From NCBI GenBank assembly GCA_050011315.1, contig JBEKJI010000015.1:1-48399 (forward strand): a stretch of DNA of 48,399 nucleotides. Reading direction: 5' to 3'. The DNA is from Fen-549 sp050011315. Lineage in GTDB: Bacteria; Actinomycetota; Thermoleophilia; Gaiellales; Gaiellaceae. Shown piece after piece: positions 26,650 through 34,672 of the stretch. Both the position numbers and the translations under genes were made by a program. Numbering within the stretch: the first letter of the stretch is position 1; the number at the start of each line of letters is the position of its first letter. Under the pieces are notes generated by a model. The model did not search any database. It worked only from the letters and a program-made list of their open reading frames with translations, and was not told the origin of the DNA.

Positions 26650-26937
26650 TTAAAAACGGGGCCCGTGCAGCGCCTGGTAGACGGCTTCGGCCTCCTCCTC
26701 GCTCCATTCCGTCCCCTCGACCACGCTCCCGTTGCGGTCGACGAGCAGGAGAAATACCTCGGTCGAGGTGAAAGGAGACACCCCTGGACGCTCGGCGACG
26801 AGCCTGGTGTGATAGACGACCTCGTCGCCGGAGATGAACAACGGAAACGAGCGGTTGAAGACGTCGGCCTCCCCGCGTAAACCCGCGATCAAAGCCTTCG
26901 CGGTGTCCGTGAAATGGTATTGGGGAGAGGCGGTCAC
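26650..26937 (-). CDS. Small hypothetical protein
   Basis: A 95-residue acidic protein that I do not recognise. It begins with FTDTAKALIAGLRGEADVFNRSF, then beta-prone segments (SGDEVVYHTRLVAE and TEVFLLLVDRNGSVVEG), and ends in an acidic helix (EWSEEEAEAVYQALHG). It has no signal peptide, membrane segment or cysteine. Good Gly/Ala/Arg codon use and its position between ftsY and the hydrolase, in the same direction with about 60-90 bp spacers, support a real gene. The role is unknown. Confidence 0.6.
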   Translation of the reverse strand: MTASPQYHFTDTAKALIAGLRGEADVFNRSFPLFISGDEVVYHTRLVAERPGVSPFTSTEVFLLLVDRNGSVVEGTEWSEEEAEAVYQALHGPRF

Positions 26938-26998
26938 GCCGAAAGCGTAGACCGAGAACGGCGCGTTTTCAGCTCGAACTCCTTCGCGGCCGAGTCCC

Positions 26999-27949
26999 TC
27001 AATCGCGAACGAGCGCCTGGGCGAAGTCGCCCGGATCGAACGGGCGCAGGTCGTCGAGCTGCTCGCCCAGGCCGATCAGCTTGACCGGCAGATCGAGCTC
27101 GTAGGCGATCGCCACCGCGACGCCGCCCTTGGCCGAGCCGTCGAGCTTGGTCAGGGCAACGCCGGTAACCCCGACCGCCTCGGCGAACAGGCGCGCTTGC
27201 TGGAGCCCGTTCTGGCCGGTCGTGGCGTCGATGACGAGCAGCGTCTCCTGTGGGGCGCCCTCGAGCTTGGCGGCGATGACGCGGCGAACCTTGGCCAGCT
27301 CCTCCATCAGGTTGGTCTGCGTGTGCAGGCGCCCGGCGGTGTCGACTATGACGACGTCGCGGCCGCGCGCCGAGGCGGCCTCGATCGCGTCGAAGGCGAC
27401 GGCGGCCGGATCGCCTCCCTTTTCCCCTCCTACGAAGTCGGCTTGCGCCCGCTCGGCCCAGATCTGGAGCTGCTCCTCGGCAGCGGCACGATACGTATCC
27501 GCGGCGGCGACGAGCACGCTGCGGCCGTGCTGGTGGAGCACGCGCGCGAGCTTGCCGATCGTGGTCGTCTTGCCGGTGCCGTTGACGCCGACGACGAGGA
27601 TCACGCTCGGGCGCCCGGAGAGATCGAGGCCGCCGGGCCGGTCCATGAGAACGGCGATCTCCTCCGCCAACGCCTCGCCGAGATCGAGGATCTTCACGCG
27701 TTCTTCCAGCCGCCGCACCAGCTCGGCGGTCGCACGCACACCCACGTCGCCGGCGATCAGCGCCTCCTCCAGCCGCTCCCAGGCGGCATCGTCGCCGGGA
27801 TCGAAGGCGGCGGCCGCCAGCTGACCGACGAGCGCGCGCCGGCTCTTGCCGAGCGAGTCGCGCAAGCGCGAGATAAAACCACGTCGCTCCTCGGCGGCCT
27901 CGGCCGGGATCTCCGGCTCACCGAGCAGCTCTGACCAGGTTCGGCTCAT
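26999..27949 (-). CDS. ftsY: Signal recognition particle receptor FtsY
   Basis: A 316-residue SRP receptor GTPase. The N domain (GFISRLRDSLGKSRRALVGQL) is followed by the G domain with GVNGTGKTTTIGKLA, DTYRAAAEEQLQIWAERA, DTAGRLHTQTNLMEEL, TKLDGSAKGGVAVAI and the GLGEQLDDLRPFDPGDF end. The acidic A domain of E. coli FtsY is essentially absent, as in many Gram-positives. The open frame runs to 28423, overlapping the membrane gene upstream; the ATG at 27949 (MSRTWSELLGE) is the true start by family alignment. Confidence 0.97.
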   Translation of the reverse strand: MSRTWSELLGEPEIPAEAAEERRGFISRLRDSLGKSRRALVGQLAAAAFDPGDDAAWERLEEALIAGDVGVRATAELVRRLEERVKILDLGEALAEEIAVLMDRPGGLDLSGRPSVILVVGVNGTGKTTTIGKLARVLHQHGRSVLVAAADTYRAAAEEQLQIWAERAQADFVGGEKGGDPAAVAFDAIEAASARGRDVVIVDTAGRLHTQTNLMEELAKVRRVIAAKLEGAPQETLLVIDATTGQNGLQQARLFAEAVGVTGVALTKLDGSAKGGVAVAIAYELDLPVKLIGLGEQLDDLRPFDPGDFAQALVRD

Positions 27950-28023
27950 CGGCGCAAGCGTAGTAGAGGTTGCCGCGGCGAGCGATCTCAGCGGACTCCG
28001 ATGTAACCGGGACAGTCCGGGTG

Positions 28024-29229
28024 TCAGGACGAACTTCGCCTTCGCGCCAGTAGCAGCGTTAAAGCAACCACGGCGGTGATGACAACAGCGCTCGCGGCAG
28101 CGATAGCGGCGATCAGCCAGGCGCTCGCACCGCCTTGTTTCGGTGAAACCGACGGAACCGACGGAACCCCGCACAACCCGGCCGTCGGAATCGGCGGAAC
28201 CCGGCACAACCCGATCGAGTAGACGAGCTGTCGAGTCGCGTCCTTCGGCATCTTGTCGAGCGTGCTGATGCGTGCGTTCGGGTGCTGGCGCCGGACGTCC
28301 GCCAAGCCGAGATTGGTCGCGGTCGCGGGCAGGTACTCCCAGGTCAGGTAGTCGATGACCGCGCGATAGCTGCCGTAGCGGGAAGGCTTGTAGCGGGCGG
28401 ACTGCAGCGCCTGCGACTCCCACTCGAAGCGCACTATCCGGTAGTCGTGCGCGTCCACGTAGAGGAACCCGGTTCCACCCAGCGTCATGTAAACGTGGTC
28501 GCGCTTGTCGTAGTACTGGTTGGGCAGCTCGAACCGGTAGACGCTTCTGCCCGCGATCTGCATCCGGCCGACGGACGTCAGCGCCCCTGCTGCCAGCAGC
28601 TGCCGGATCGCGGTCTTGGCGTCAGGGGACGGACGTGAGCCCTCGCAGGCGGCCATGTCGAAGCGGTTGTCGCGGTAGAAGACGCCGGTCGCAGGATCGA
28701 AGTAGTAGTAGGGCGAGCAGCTCTTCCTTCCCACGCCGCCGCTCTCGAGCGTGTGAGATCGGTAGCTGACGAGCGCGCGCGTGAGGAAGGGAGGAGCCGT
28801 CTCGATCCACGACTCGCCGCTCACGCGCTCGTAGAGCACGGGGTCGCCCTTTCGAAGCGGGATCAGGGCGTAGGTCGTCCGCGTTCGGATGTGCTCGACC
28901 CGGCCGGGGCGATAGGCAAGCGCGGCCTCTGCGCGCTTCAGGATCGTCGCGGCCTCGGCCGCGCTGATCGCGGTCGGGCCGCTCTCCCAAGGCGATGCGA
29001 GGAAGAGCGCGGCTGCAGCGGCGAGGATGACGGCCGGGAGCGCGAGGCCCAGGGCGAGGCGCCAGTGACGTCGCATTCGTCCTCCGGCCGTCGAGGGCCG
29101 CGACTCGAGGTCGGCGGTCCTGCCTCGTATGTCGGCGCGCTCGAGAACGTCGGACCAGTCTCGGTCATCCGCAGGCGGAAGCTGACGCGAGAAACGCTCC
29201 TTCAGCATCAGGTCAGACCCGTCGTTCAT
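28024..29229 (-). CDS. Membrane protein paired with ECF sigma factor (putative anti-sigma)
   Basis: A 401-residue protein with a cytoplasmic N-terminus of about 55 residues (LKERFSRQLPPADDRDWSDVL), a membrane helix (WRLALGLALPAVILAAAAALFLA), a large outer region, a Pro/Gly hinge and a second helix right at the C-terminus (AWLIAAIAAASAVVITAVVALTLLLA) followed by RRR. The zinc-binding HxxxCxxC motif of common anti-sigma factors is absent. The outer domain (YRPGRVEHIRTRTTYAL to RFEWESQAL) resembles lipoprotein-like sensor domains only in pattern. The ATG at 29229 has GGAG 7 nt upstream and overlaps the sigma gene by 17 nt. That coupling suggests an anti-sigma or signal-sensing partner; inferred. 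Confidence 0.65.
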   Translation of the reverse strand: MNDGSDLMLKERFSRQLPPADDRDWSDVLERADIRGRTADLESRPSTAGGRMRRHWRLALGLALPAVILAAAAALFLASPWESGPTAISAAEAATILKRAEAALAYRPGRVEHIRTRTTYALIPLRKGDPVLYERVSGESWIETAPPFLTRALVSYRSHTLESGGVGRKSCSPYYYFDPATGVFYRDNRFDMAACEGSRPSPDAKTAIRQLLAAGALTSVGRMQIAGRSVYRFELPNQYYDKRDHVYMTLGGTGFLYVDAHDYRIVRFEWESQALQSARYKPSRYGSYRAVIDYLTWEYLPATATNLGLADVRRQHPNARISTLDKMPKDATRQLVYSIGLCRVPPIPTAGLCGVPSVPSVSPKQGGASAWLIAAIAAASAVVITAVVALTLLLARRRSSS

Positions 29230-29731
29230 CGTCCGTCTCCTTCTCATCGACCGTGTCCTTCGCGGTGAGCACATCGAGTAGTTCCGAACGCGCCTGGACG
29301 AGCGAGGACGAGACCGTGCCGACGCTGGTCTCGCAGATCTCGGCGATCTCCTCGTAGCTCAGGTCGGCGAAGTAGCGCAGGAAGAGGATCAGCCGTCGCC
29401 TCGGCGGCAGGCCACGCAGAGCGCTTGTGAGCTCGGGATCGCGCTCGGGATACGGAAGCGCGGGCTGGAGCTCGTCTTGCCACGCGTGGAGCGGCTCCTC
29501 TCTCGGGCGCCGGTGAGTGTCGAGTGCGGCTCGCAGCACGATCCGCCAGACCCAAGCTTCAAGTGAGCCCTCGCCCCTGAATGTCCAGCGGCTTCGGAGT
29601 GCTCGCGCGAACCCCTCCTGGACCACATCGCGGGCGCCCTCCCGATTCGTGACAACCGAGAGAGCGACCCCGAGGAACACCGGATAGCGGTCGCGATATA
29701 GCTGCTCGATCTCCTCCGGTTGCACGGTCAT
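29213..29731 (-). CDS. ECF-type RNA polymerase sigma factor
   Basis: A 172-residue group 4 sigma factor. Region 2 reads FLGVALSVVTNREGARDVVQEGFARALRSRWTFRGEGSLEAWVWRIVLRAALD, and region 4 has LPPRRRLILFLRYFADLSYEEIAEICETSVGTVSSSLVQARSEL, the helix-turn-helix that reads the -35 element. Region 3 is missing, as expected for ECF factors. The frame opens at 29800; the ATG at 29731 (MTVQPEEIEQLY) fits the family length. It overlaps the membrane partner and is placed between smc and ftsY, a place where most actinobacteria carry no regulator. Confidence 0.9.
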   Translation of the reverse strand: MTVQPEEIEQLYRDRYPVFLGVALSVVTNREGARDVVQEGFARALRSRWTFRGEGSLEAWVWRIVLRAALDTHRRPREEPLHAWQDELQPALPYPERDPELTSALRGLPPRRRLILFLRYFADLSYEEIAEICETSVGTVSSSLVQARSELLDVLTAKDTVDEKETDDERRV

Positions 29732-29900
29732 CACGACTATGACGCATCGGCAGCGCGAAATGCTTATCGCGTTGACTGCAGGTTCTGCAGGGACCGGCAC
29801 CGCCGCACGAGCTGTTCGCTCCTGGAACGGTGTCGAGGCAGGGCGTTCTAATTGAGCCAGAGATAAGCGCTGAGGCCGGCTTCGGCGGCGCCGGCGTCAC

Positions 29901-29919
29901 GACCGTCACCCTGACGGTC
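29901..29919. terminator. Hairpin between smc and the sigma gene
   Basis: GACCGTCA (29901-29908) and TGACGGTC (29912-29919) pair perfectly across CCC, with GCGT/ACGC able to extend the stem across a small bulge. It lies about 90 bp past the smc stop on the minus strand, so it probably terminates smc transcription and leaves the sigma factor under its own promoter. The flanking 29732-30007 gap holds nothing else that I can support. Confidence 0.55.
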
Positions 29920-30007
29920 ACGCGCCACCGTGACGGCTCCGTGACCGCGGTGTGTAGTTGAAAGCCTTGGAATGGGTCCGGCCGGTAGGAGCCGCCGGCC
30001 GAGGAAG

Positions 30008-33000
30008 CTATGCGCTCGCCAGCGCCAGCTCGGGTTCGCGCGGCGTCCGGCGTGAGACGACCTGAGAAATGCCGTCGCCGCTCATGGTCACGCCGTAGAG
30101 CAGGTCGGCGGCTTCCATCGTGCGCTTCTGGTGCGTGATCACGACGAACTGGGCCCGGTCGGCGTAGCGACGGAGCAGCTCGACGAAGCGGCCGATGTTG
30201 GCGTCGTCGAGCGCCGCCTCGACCTCGTCGAGGAGGTAGAACGGGCACGGGTGGGCGAGGAAGAGGGCGAACAGGAAGCAGATAGCGCCCAGCGACTTCT
30301 CGCCGCCGGAGAGGAGCGAGAGCTTGCTGACGCGCTTGCCGGCCGGGCGTAGCTCGATCTCGATCCCGGTCTCCTCGTCCGATTCGGGCTCGGGCTCAGT
30401 CAGGCGCAGCCGTCCCTCGCCGCCGGGGAAGAGCGTGGCCGCGACCTCCTCGAAGGTGGCGGCAACGACCTGGTAGGTCTCGGCGAAGCGGCGCTCGACC
30501 GTCTCGGTCAGCTCGGCACAGAGCTTCTCCAGCTCGGCCAGGCTACGTTCGAGGTCGGCGCGCTGGGTCTCGAGCTCCTCGAGCCGCGCCTTCTCCTCGG
30601 CGTACTCCTCCTTGGCCAGTGGATTGACGCGGCCCAGATCCTCGAGGCGCCCTCGCCCGCGCTCGATCGTTCGAAGGATCTCCTCGCGGTCGTCGCCCTC
30701 GGCCGGCTCCACCTCGGCGCTACCGCGGCGGCGCCTGGCGTCCTCGGCCTCGGAGTCGAGACGCGCCAGCTCCACCCCGATCGCCGCCAGGCGCTCGCTC
30801 TCGGCGCTCGTATGCTCACGCAGGGCCGCTTCCTCGGCGCCAAGCCGGCGTAGCGTCCCACCGAGCTCGCTCGCGTGAGCGGCTCCGGCTTCGACACCCT
30901 CGCGCAAAGGCGTCTCGAGCCGGGCGACGGGCTCGGAGATCGAGCCGAGCGCGCCGAGCAACGTCTCGCAGGCGCCTTTCAGGCGGGCGCAGAGGGCTTC
31001 GGGCGGGTGCGCGCGGGCCGAGCGAGCCTTGCTACGCGCCTCGGTGAATGCAGCGGCCCTCGTGCGCGCCTCCTCTGTCGCTTGCAGCGCGCGCGCGAGC
31101 CCCTCCTCGAGAGAGGCGATCTCGCGCTCGAGCTCCTGCCTGCGGGCGGCCGCCTGCGCGAGATCGAGCTGGGCCTGCTCGGACCGGCTTCGCAGCTCGC
31201 CGCCCGAGCGGCGGAGCACCGCCGCCAGGCGCTCACGGGCCTGGCTCAACGTCTGCCGCAGCTCCGCCTCGCCCAAGGCTAGGCGCCGTAACTCCTCGGT
31301 CAGCTGCGAAACCCGCCCGCGGCTCTCGTCGACCTTGCTCTGGAGCGGTTCGCGCAGTTCGGCGGCCGACCGCTCAGCCGACCGCAGCGCCTCCTCCAGG
31401 CGGGCGCTCGCCGCAACGAGGCGCTCGAGGAAGGGCGGGGAAAGCAAACGACGGCGGCAGGCCGGCTCGACCTCGGCCAGTGCCTTTGCGGCCGCTTTGG
31501 CCTCGCGCTCGGCCGCGTTGAACACCTTCTCCGCAGTCGCGGCCTCGCCGAACAGCCTCTTCACCTCGGCGGCCAGCTCACGCCGTCGCGTCTCCAGCTC
31601 GAGCAGAAGCGTCTCGACCGCGCTGCCCGCGAACCAGAGCTCGCCTCGATCGGCGTCGTAACCGTGTCCCTCGCGACTGACGACGATGCCCGAGCGCGCC
31701 TCGGGCAACTGCTCGAGCTCGGCCAGCCAGATCCCCCCCAGCAGCTTGCACGCCCGCTCGTCACCGGAAACGAACCCGGTGAGCGGAAGGGCGCCCGCGA
31801 GCGGCGGGGTCTTGCCGCCGCGCTCGCACGCGCTCGAGAGCACGACCGCCAGCCCGCCGAGCCCGTCCCGGCGTGCTTTTTCTAGTAGCTCGAGCCCACG
31901 TTTGGGATTGGGCGCGATCAGGGCCGCCGCGCGCCAGGCCAGAGCCGCCGTCACCGCCTGCTCATATCCGAGCTCGACATCGAGCAGCGAAAGCGCCAGC
32001 AGCTCGCCCGTCTCGGCCAGAGCCCTCGCAGCCGGCGGGATTCCCTCGCGCTCGTCGATCGTGCGCTCGAGCACGCTCAGCCGCTCGGCCGTGTGCCGGG
32101 CCCGTTCGTAGAGGCTGTCGCATTCCAGCGCCAACTCGCGCGCGCGGGCGAACGCCTGCCGCTCTGCCCTCTCCAGCTCCGCGAAACTCGGCCCGTCGCT
32201 TGCCGCCAGCGCCTGGGCTTCGGCCAGCTCTTCCCGCGAGCGCTCCAACGAGGCCGCGAGCGACTCCCGTCGCAGGGAGAGTCTCTCGACGACGCCTGCG
32301 AGCCTGACAACCTCGCGGCCGGCGGCCTCCGGCAGCGCGGCGACCTCGGACAAGCTTTCTTCCACCTTCGTGCGCCGCTCGAGCAGAGCCTGCGACTCGG
32401 CTTCCAGCCGCGCAAGCTCGATGCGCTCCAAACGCGCCAGCTCGCCGAGACCGTGCTCGAGACGCTGCTTGCGGGCACGCTCCTCGGCCTCCGCCCGCTC
32501 GACCTCTTTTCGGGCCGAGGCGAGCGAGCTCTCCAACGCCTCGAGCTCGGCCTGTCCTTCCTGCGAATCGACCTCGCGACTGCGGGCAAGGAGAGCCGCG
32601 AGCTCCTCGCTCAGTCCCGCGACCGCCTCGCGCCGGATCTCGACCCGCTCGGCCGCTCCGCGCAGGCGATAGAGCTCGGCCAGAGCCGCCTCGCGGCTCC
32701 CGGCCACATCCGCCAGCTCTTCCTCGGCCCGCTCGCGCTCGGCCAGCAGCTGCTCGAGCTCGCTTCGCGCCTCGGCCTGCAGCAGCCGCGCCTGCTCGCG
32801 TCTCGCCTCGGTCTCGGCGCGCCGCTCGTCTACCGAAGCGAGGTCGAGCTCGGCGATCCGTGCCTCGAGCGAGGCGATCTGGCCGCGCAGCTTCTCCGCC
32901 CGCTCGGCTGCGCTCGCCTGTAGGGCCAGCGGTCGCAATCTCTTCCGTACTTCAGCCTCGACGTCGAGGGCTCGCTCGACCTGAATCTGAACGCGAGCCA

Positions 33001-33541
33001 GCTTGAGCCCGGCCCGGTGACGGCGGCGCTTGAACTTGCCCAGCCCGGCCGCCTCCTCGATCAGCGTGCGCCTGTCGGCCGGGCGCGAGGTCAATACCTC
33101 GTCGACGCGGCCCTGGCCGATGATCGAGTGCATCCCGTGGCCGAGCCCGAGATCGGAGAGGAGGTCGACGAGATCGATCCTGCGCACGGGCGCCCGGTTG
33201 ACCAGGTACTGGCCTTCGCCGCCGCGCTGCAGGCGCCTGGTGATCGCCAGCTCGCTGTAGTCGAGCGGGCCGTCGCCGGCTTCGTTGTCGAAGACGAGCT
33301 CGACCTCGCAGGAATCGATCGCCGAACGTCCCTCGCTACCTGCGAACAGGACGTCGTCGGGCTTCTCGGCCCTGAGCTCGCTCGGGGCCAACGAGCCGGC
33401 CGCCCAGACGATCGCGTCGGCGATGTTGGACTTGCCCGATCCGTTCGGCCCCACGACGACCGCCACGCCCGGCTCCAGGCGCACCTCGACGGCGTCGGGG
33501 AAGGATTTAAAGCCGCGAACCTTGATCGCTTTCAGATGCAG
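30008..33541 (-). CDS. smc: Chromosome segregation ATPase SMC, with CTG start
   Basis: A 1,177-residue SMC protein, the core of the bacterial condensin. Walker A VVVGPNGSGKSNIADAI lies at about residue 30; two long Glu/Arg/Ala coiled-coil arms flank a hinge (around 500-630, with LLDVELGYEQAVTAAL); the C-terminal head has LSLLSGGEKSLGAI and YLLDEVEAALDD. No ATG, GTG or TTG exists in frame before a GTG at 33484, which would remove the first strand of the head. A CTG at 33541 has AGGGGG 6 nt upstream and gives LHLKAIKVRGFKSFPDAVEV, the exact family start. I therefore annotate a CTG start. No scpA or scpB lies nearby. Confidence 0.95.
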   Translation of the reverse strand: MHLKAIKVRGFKSFPDAVEVRLEPGVAVVVGPNGSGKSNIADAIVWAAGSLAPSELRAEKPDDVLFAGSEGRSAIDSCEVELVFDNEAGDGPLDYSELAITRRLQRGGEGQYLVNRAPVRRIDLVDLLSDLGLGHGMHSIIGQGRVDEVLTSRPADRRTLIEEAAGLGKFKRRRHRAGLKLARVQIQVERALDVEAEVRKRLRPLALQASAAERAEKLRGQIASLEARIAELDLASVDERRAETEARREQARLLQAEARSELEQLLAERERAEEELADVAGSREAALAELYRLRGAAERVEIRREAVAGLSEELAALLARSREVDSQEGQAELEALESSLASARKEVERAEAEERARKQRLEHGLGELARLERIELARLEAESQALLERRTKVEESLSEVAALPEAAGREVVRLAGVVERLSLRRESLAASLERSREELAEAQALAASDGPSFAELERAERQAFARARELALECDSLYERARHTAERLSVLERTIDEREGIPPAARALAETGELLALSLLDVELGYEQAVTAALAWRAAALIAPNPKRGLELLEKARRDGLGGLAVVLSSACERGGKTPPLAGALPLTGFVSGDERACKLLGGIWLAELEQLPEARSGIVVSREGHGYDADRGELWFAGSAVETLLLELETRRRELAAEVKRLFGEAATAEKVFNAAEREAKAAAKALAEVEPACRRRLLSPPFLERLVAASARLEEALRSAERSAAELREPLQSKVDESRGRVSQLTEELRRLALGEAELRQTLSQARERLAAVLRRSGGELRSRSEQAQLDLAQAAARRQELEREIASLEEGLARALQATEEARTRAAAFTEARSKARSARAHPPEALCARLKGACETLLGALGSISEPVARLETPLREGVEAGAAHASELGGTLRRLGAEEAALREHTSAESERLAAIGVELARLDSEAEDARRRRGSAEVEPAEGDDREEILRTIERGRGRLEDLGRVNPLAKEEYAEEKARLEELETQRADLERSLAELEKLCAELTETVERRFAETYQVVAATFEEVAATLFPGGEGRLRLTEPEPESDEETGIEIELRPAGKRVSKLSLLSGGEKSLGAICFLFALFLAHPCPFYLLDEVEAALDDANIGRFVELLRRYADRAQFVVITHQKRTMEAADLLYGVTMSGDGISQVVSRRTPREPELALASA

Positions 33542-33683
33542 AGCGCGCCCCCTGCAGGCCGGTCAGAGGCGCGGCAACGGTCAACGAAACCGCCCAGGCG
33601 AATGCTTTCGAACGCATGCATGCGAGCGCAAGTTTGACGAGCGGGCAGGACAGCGCCCGGCCAGCCGTCGCGGCGAGGCCCGA

Positions 33684-33726
33684 GAGCCTATTCGGGTTGG
33701 GATCGCAGGCCTGGCGGAACAGGCTC
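33684..33726 (-). terminator. Hairpin and post-stop repeat (copy 2) after rnc
   Basis: GAGCCTATTC (33684-33693) pairs with GAACAGGCTC (33717-33726) with one G-U-type position. On the minus strand the hairpin begins within 1 nt of the rnc stop. Its first arm and loop start (33699-33727) match the repeat found directly after the stop of the secreted gene at 19141. It should end the acpP-rnc transcript. The remainder of the gap to smc holds a TTGACC hexamer about 25 bp before the smc ribosome binding site, a possible -35 element. Confidence 0.55.
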
Positions 33727-34386
33727 TTAACTGTCGGAGTCGAGCTCGACCCGCTCGAGCACCTGCTTGGCGGCCGCCTGCTCGGCCGACTTCTTCGTGC
33801 TGCCGGTTCCCATACCCATCCGCTCGCCGTCGACGGTCGCTGCGCAGGTGAAGGTGCGCTCGTGCGGAGGCCCGACGGCGTCGAGCAAGGTGTAGAGAAC
33901 CTGCTGACCGCGCCGCGCCAGCGCCTCTTGCAGCTCGGTTTTGAAGTCGACGTGGCTGGTGGTCGCATACTCGATGCGACCGTCGAAGGCCGCCACGATC
34001 GCCTGCTCGATCGGCTCGAAGCCGTACTCGAGGAAGAGCGCCGCCAGCGCCGCCTCGAGCAGGGCGGCGAGAACATTCCGGTTCCCGGCCAGGCGTTCGA
34101 TCTCTTCCCGCGAGACGGCGCGACCGTGCTTCAGCAGCCCCTCGCCCAGACCAAGCTCGCGCGCCACCACGGCGCAGCTGGTACGCGAGACGACGTGCGA
34201 GCGGATCTTGGCCATGCGGCCTTCGCTGAAGTCCGGGTAGCGCTCGTAGAGCGTCCTGGCCATGGCCAGCTCGAGCACGCTGTCGCCGAGAAACTCGAGC
34301 CGCTCGTATGAAGACGCACGATCAGGCGCCCACGAGGAGTGAGTGAAGACATGCTCCAGCTGCTCCTCGGGCAGGGCTTCGATCAG
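33727..34386 (-). CDS. rnc: Ribonuclease III, non-canonical start and altered active site
   Basis: RNase III, which cuts double-stranded rRNA precursors and mRNAs. The catalytic helix SSYERLEFLGDSVLELAMA, the VARELGLGEGLL stretch and a C-terminal dsRNA-binding domain (DFKTELQEALARRGQQ through TKKSAEQAAAKQVLE) are clear. The only in-frame ATG/GTG/TTG starts lie after the signature: the GTG at 34278 would delete ERLEFLGDS. Upstream the frame is open to 34525 with none of these codons; I place a provisional start at the CTG at 34386 (219 residues). The second metal-binding segment reads VLAALLEAALAALFL, so the Asp of the usual LADxxEA is Ala, while the Glu is kept. Activity may be altered. Confidence 0.85.
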   Translation of the reverse strand: MIEALPEEQLEHVFTHSSWAPDRASSYERLEFLGDSVLELAMARTLYERYPDFSEGRMAKIRSHVVSRTSCAVVARELGLGEGLLKHGRAVSREEIERLAGNRNVLAALLEAALAALFLEYGFEPIEQAIVAAFDGRIEYATTSHVDFKTELQEALARRGQQVLYTLLDAVGPPHERTFTCAATVDGERMGMGTGSTKKSAEQAAAKQVLERVELDSDS

Positions 34387-34417
34387 CCCGCGGAGAGCCG
34401 CTTGACCCTCAGGCGCG

Positions 34418-34666
34418 TTACTTCTGGTGCGACGTGACGTATTCGACAGCCTGCCCGACGGTCTGGATCTTTTGTGCGTCCTCGTCAGAGATCTTGATGT
34501 CGAAGGAATCCTCGAGCTCCATGATCAGCTCGACGAGATCCAGAGAATCGGCGTCGAGATCCTCCTGAAATGACGCCGCCTCGGTAACTTCGCTCTCGTC
34601 GACACCGAGCTGCTCAACGAGGACCTCTTTGACGCGTCCGAAGACTTCCTCACGCGATGCTGCCAT
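34418..34666 (-). CDS. acpP: Acyl carrier protein
   Basis: An 82-residue acyl carrier protein for type II fatty acid synthesis. The phosphopantetheine serine lies in the perfect motif LDADSLDLVELIMELEDSFDI. The protein is acidic and helical as expected, with a slightly extended N-terminus (MAASREEVFGRVKEVLVEQLG). It starts 6 nt after plsX, and it is followed by rnc, whose open frame overlaps its 3' end. The plsX-acpP-rnc order is widely conserved. Confidence 0.97.
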   Translation of the reverse strand: MAASREEVFGRVKEVLVEQLGVDESEVTEAASFQEDLDADSLDLVELIMELEDSFDIKISDEDAQKIQTVGQAVEYVTSHQK

Positions 34667-34672
34667 GTCACC

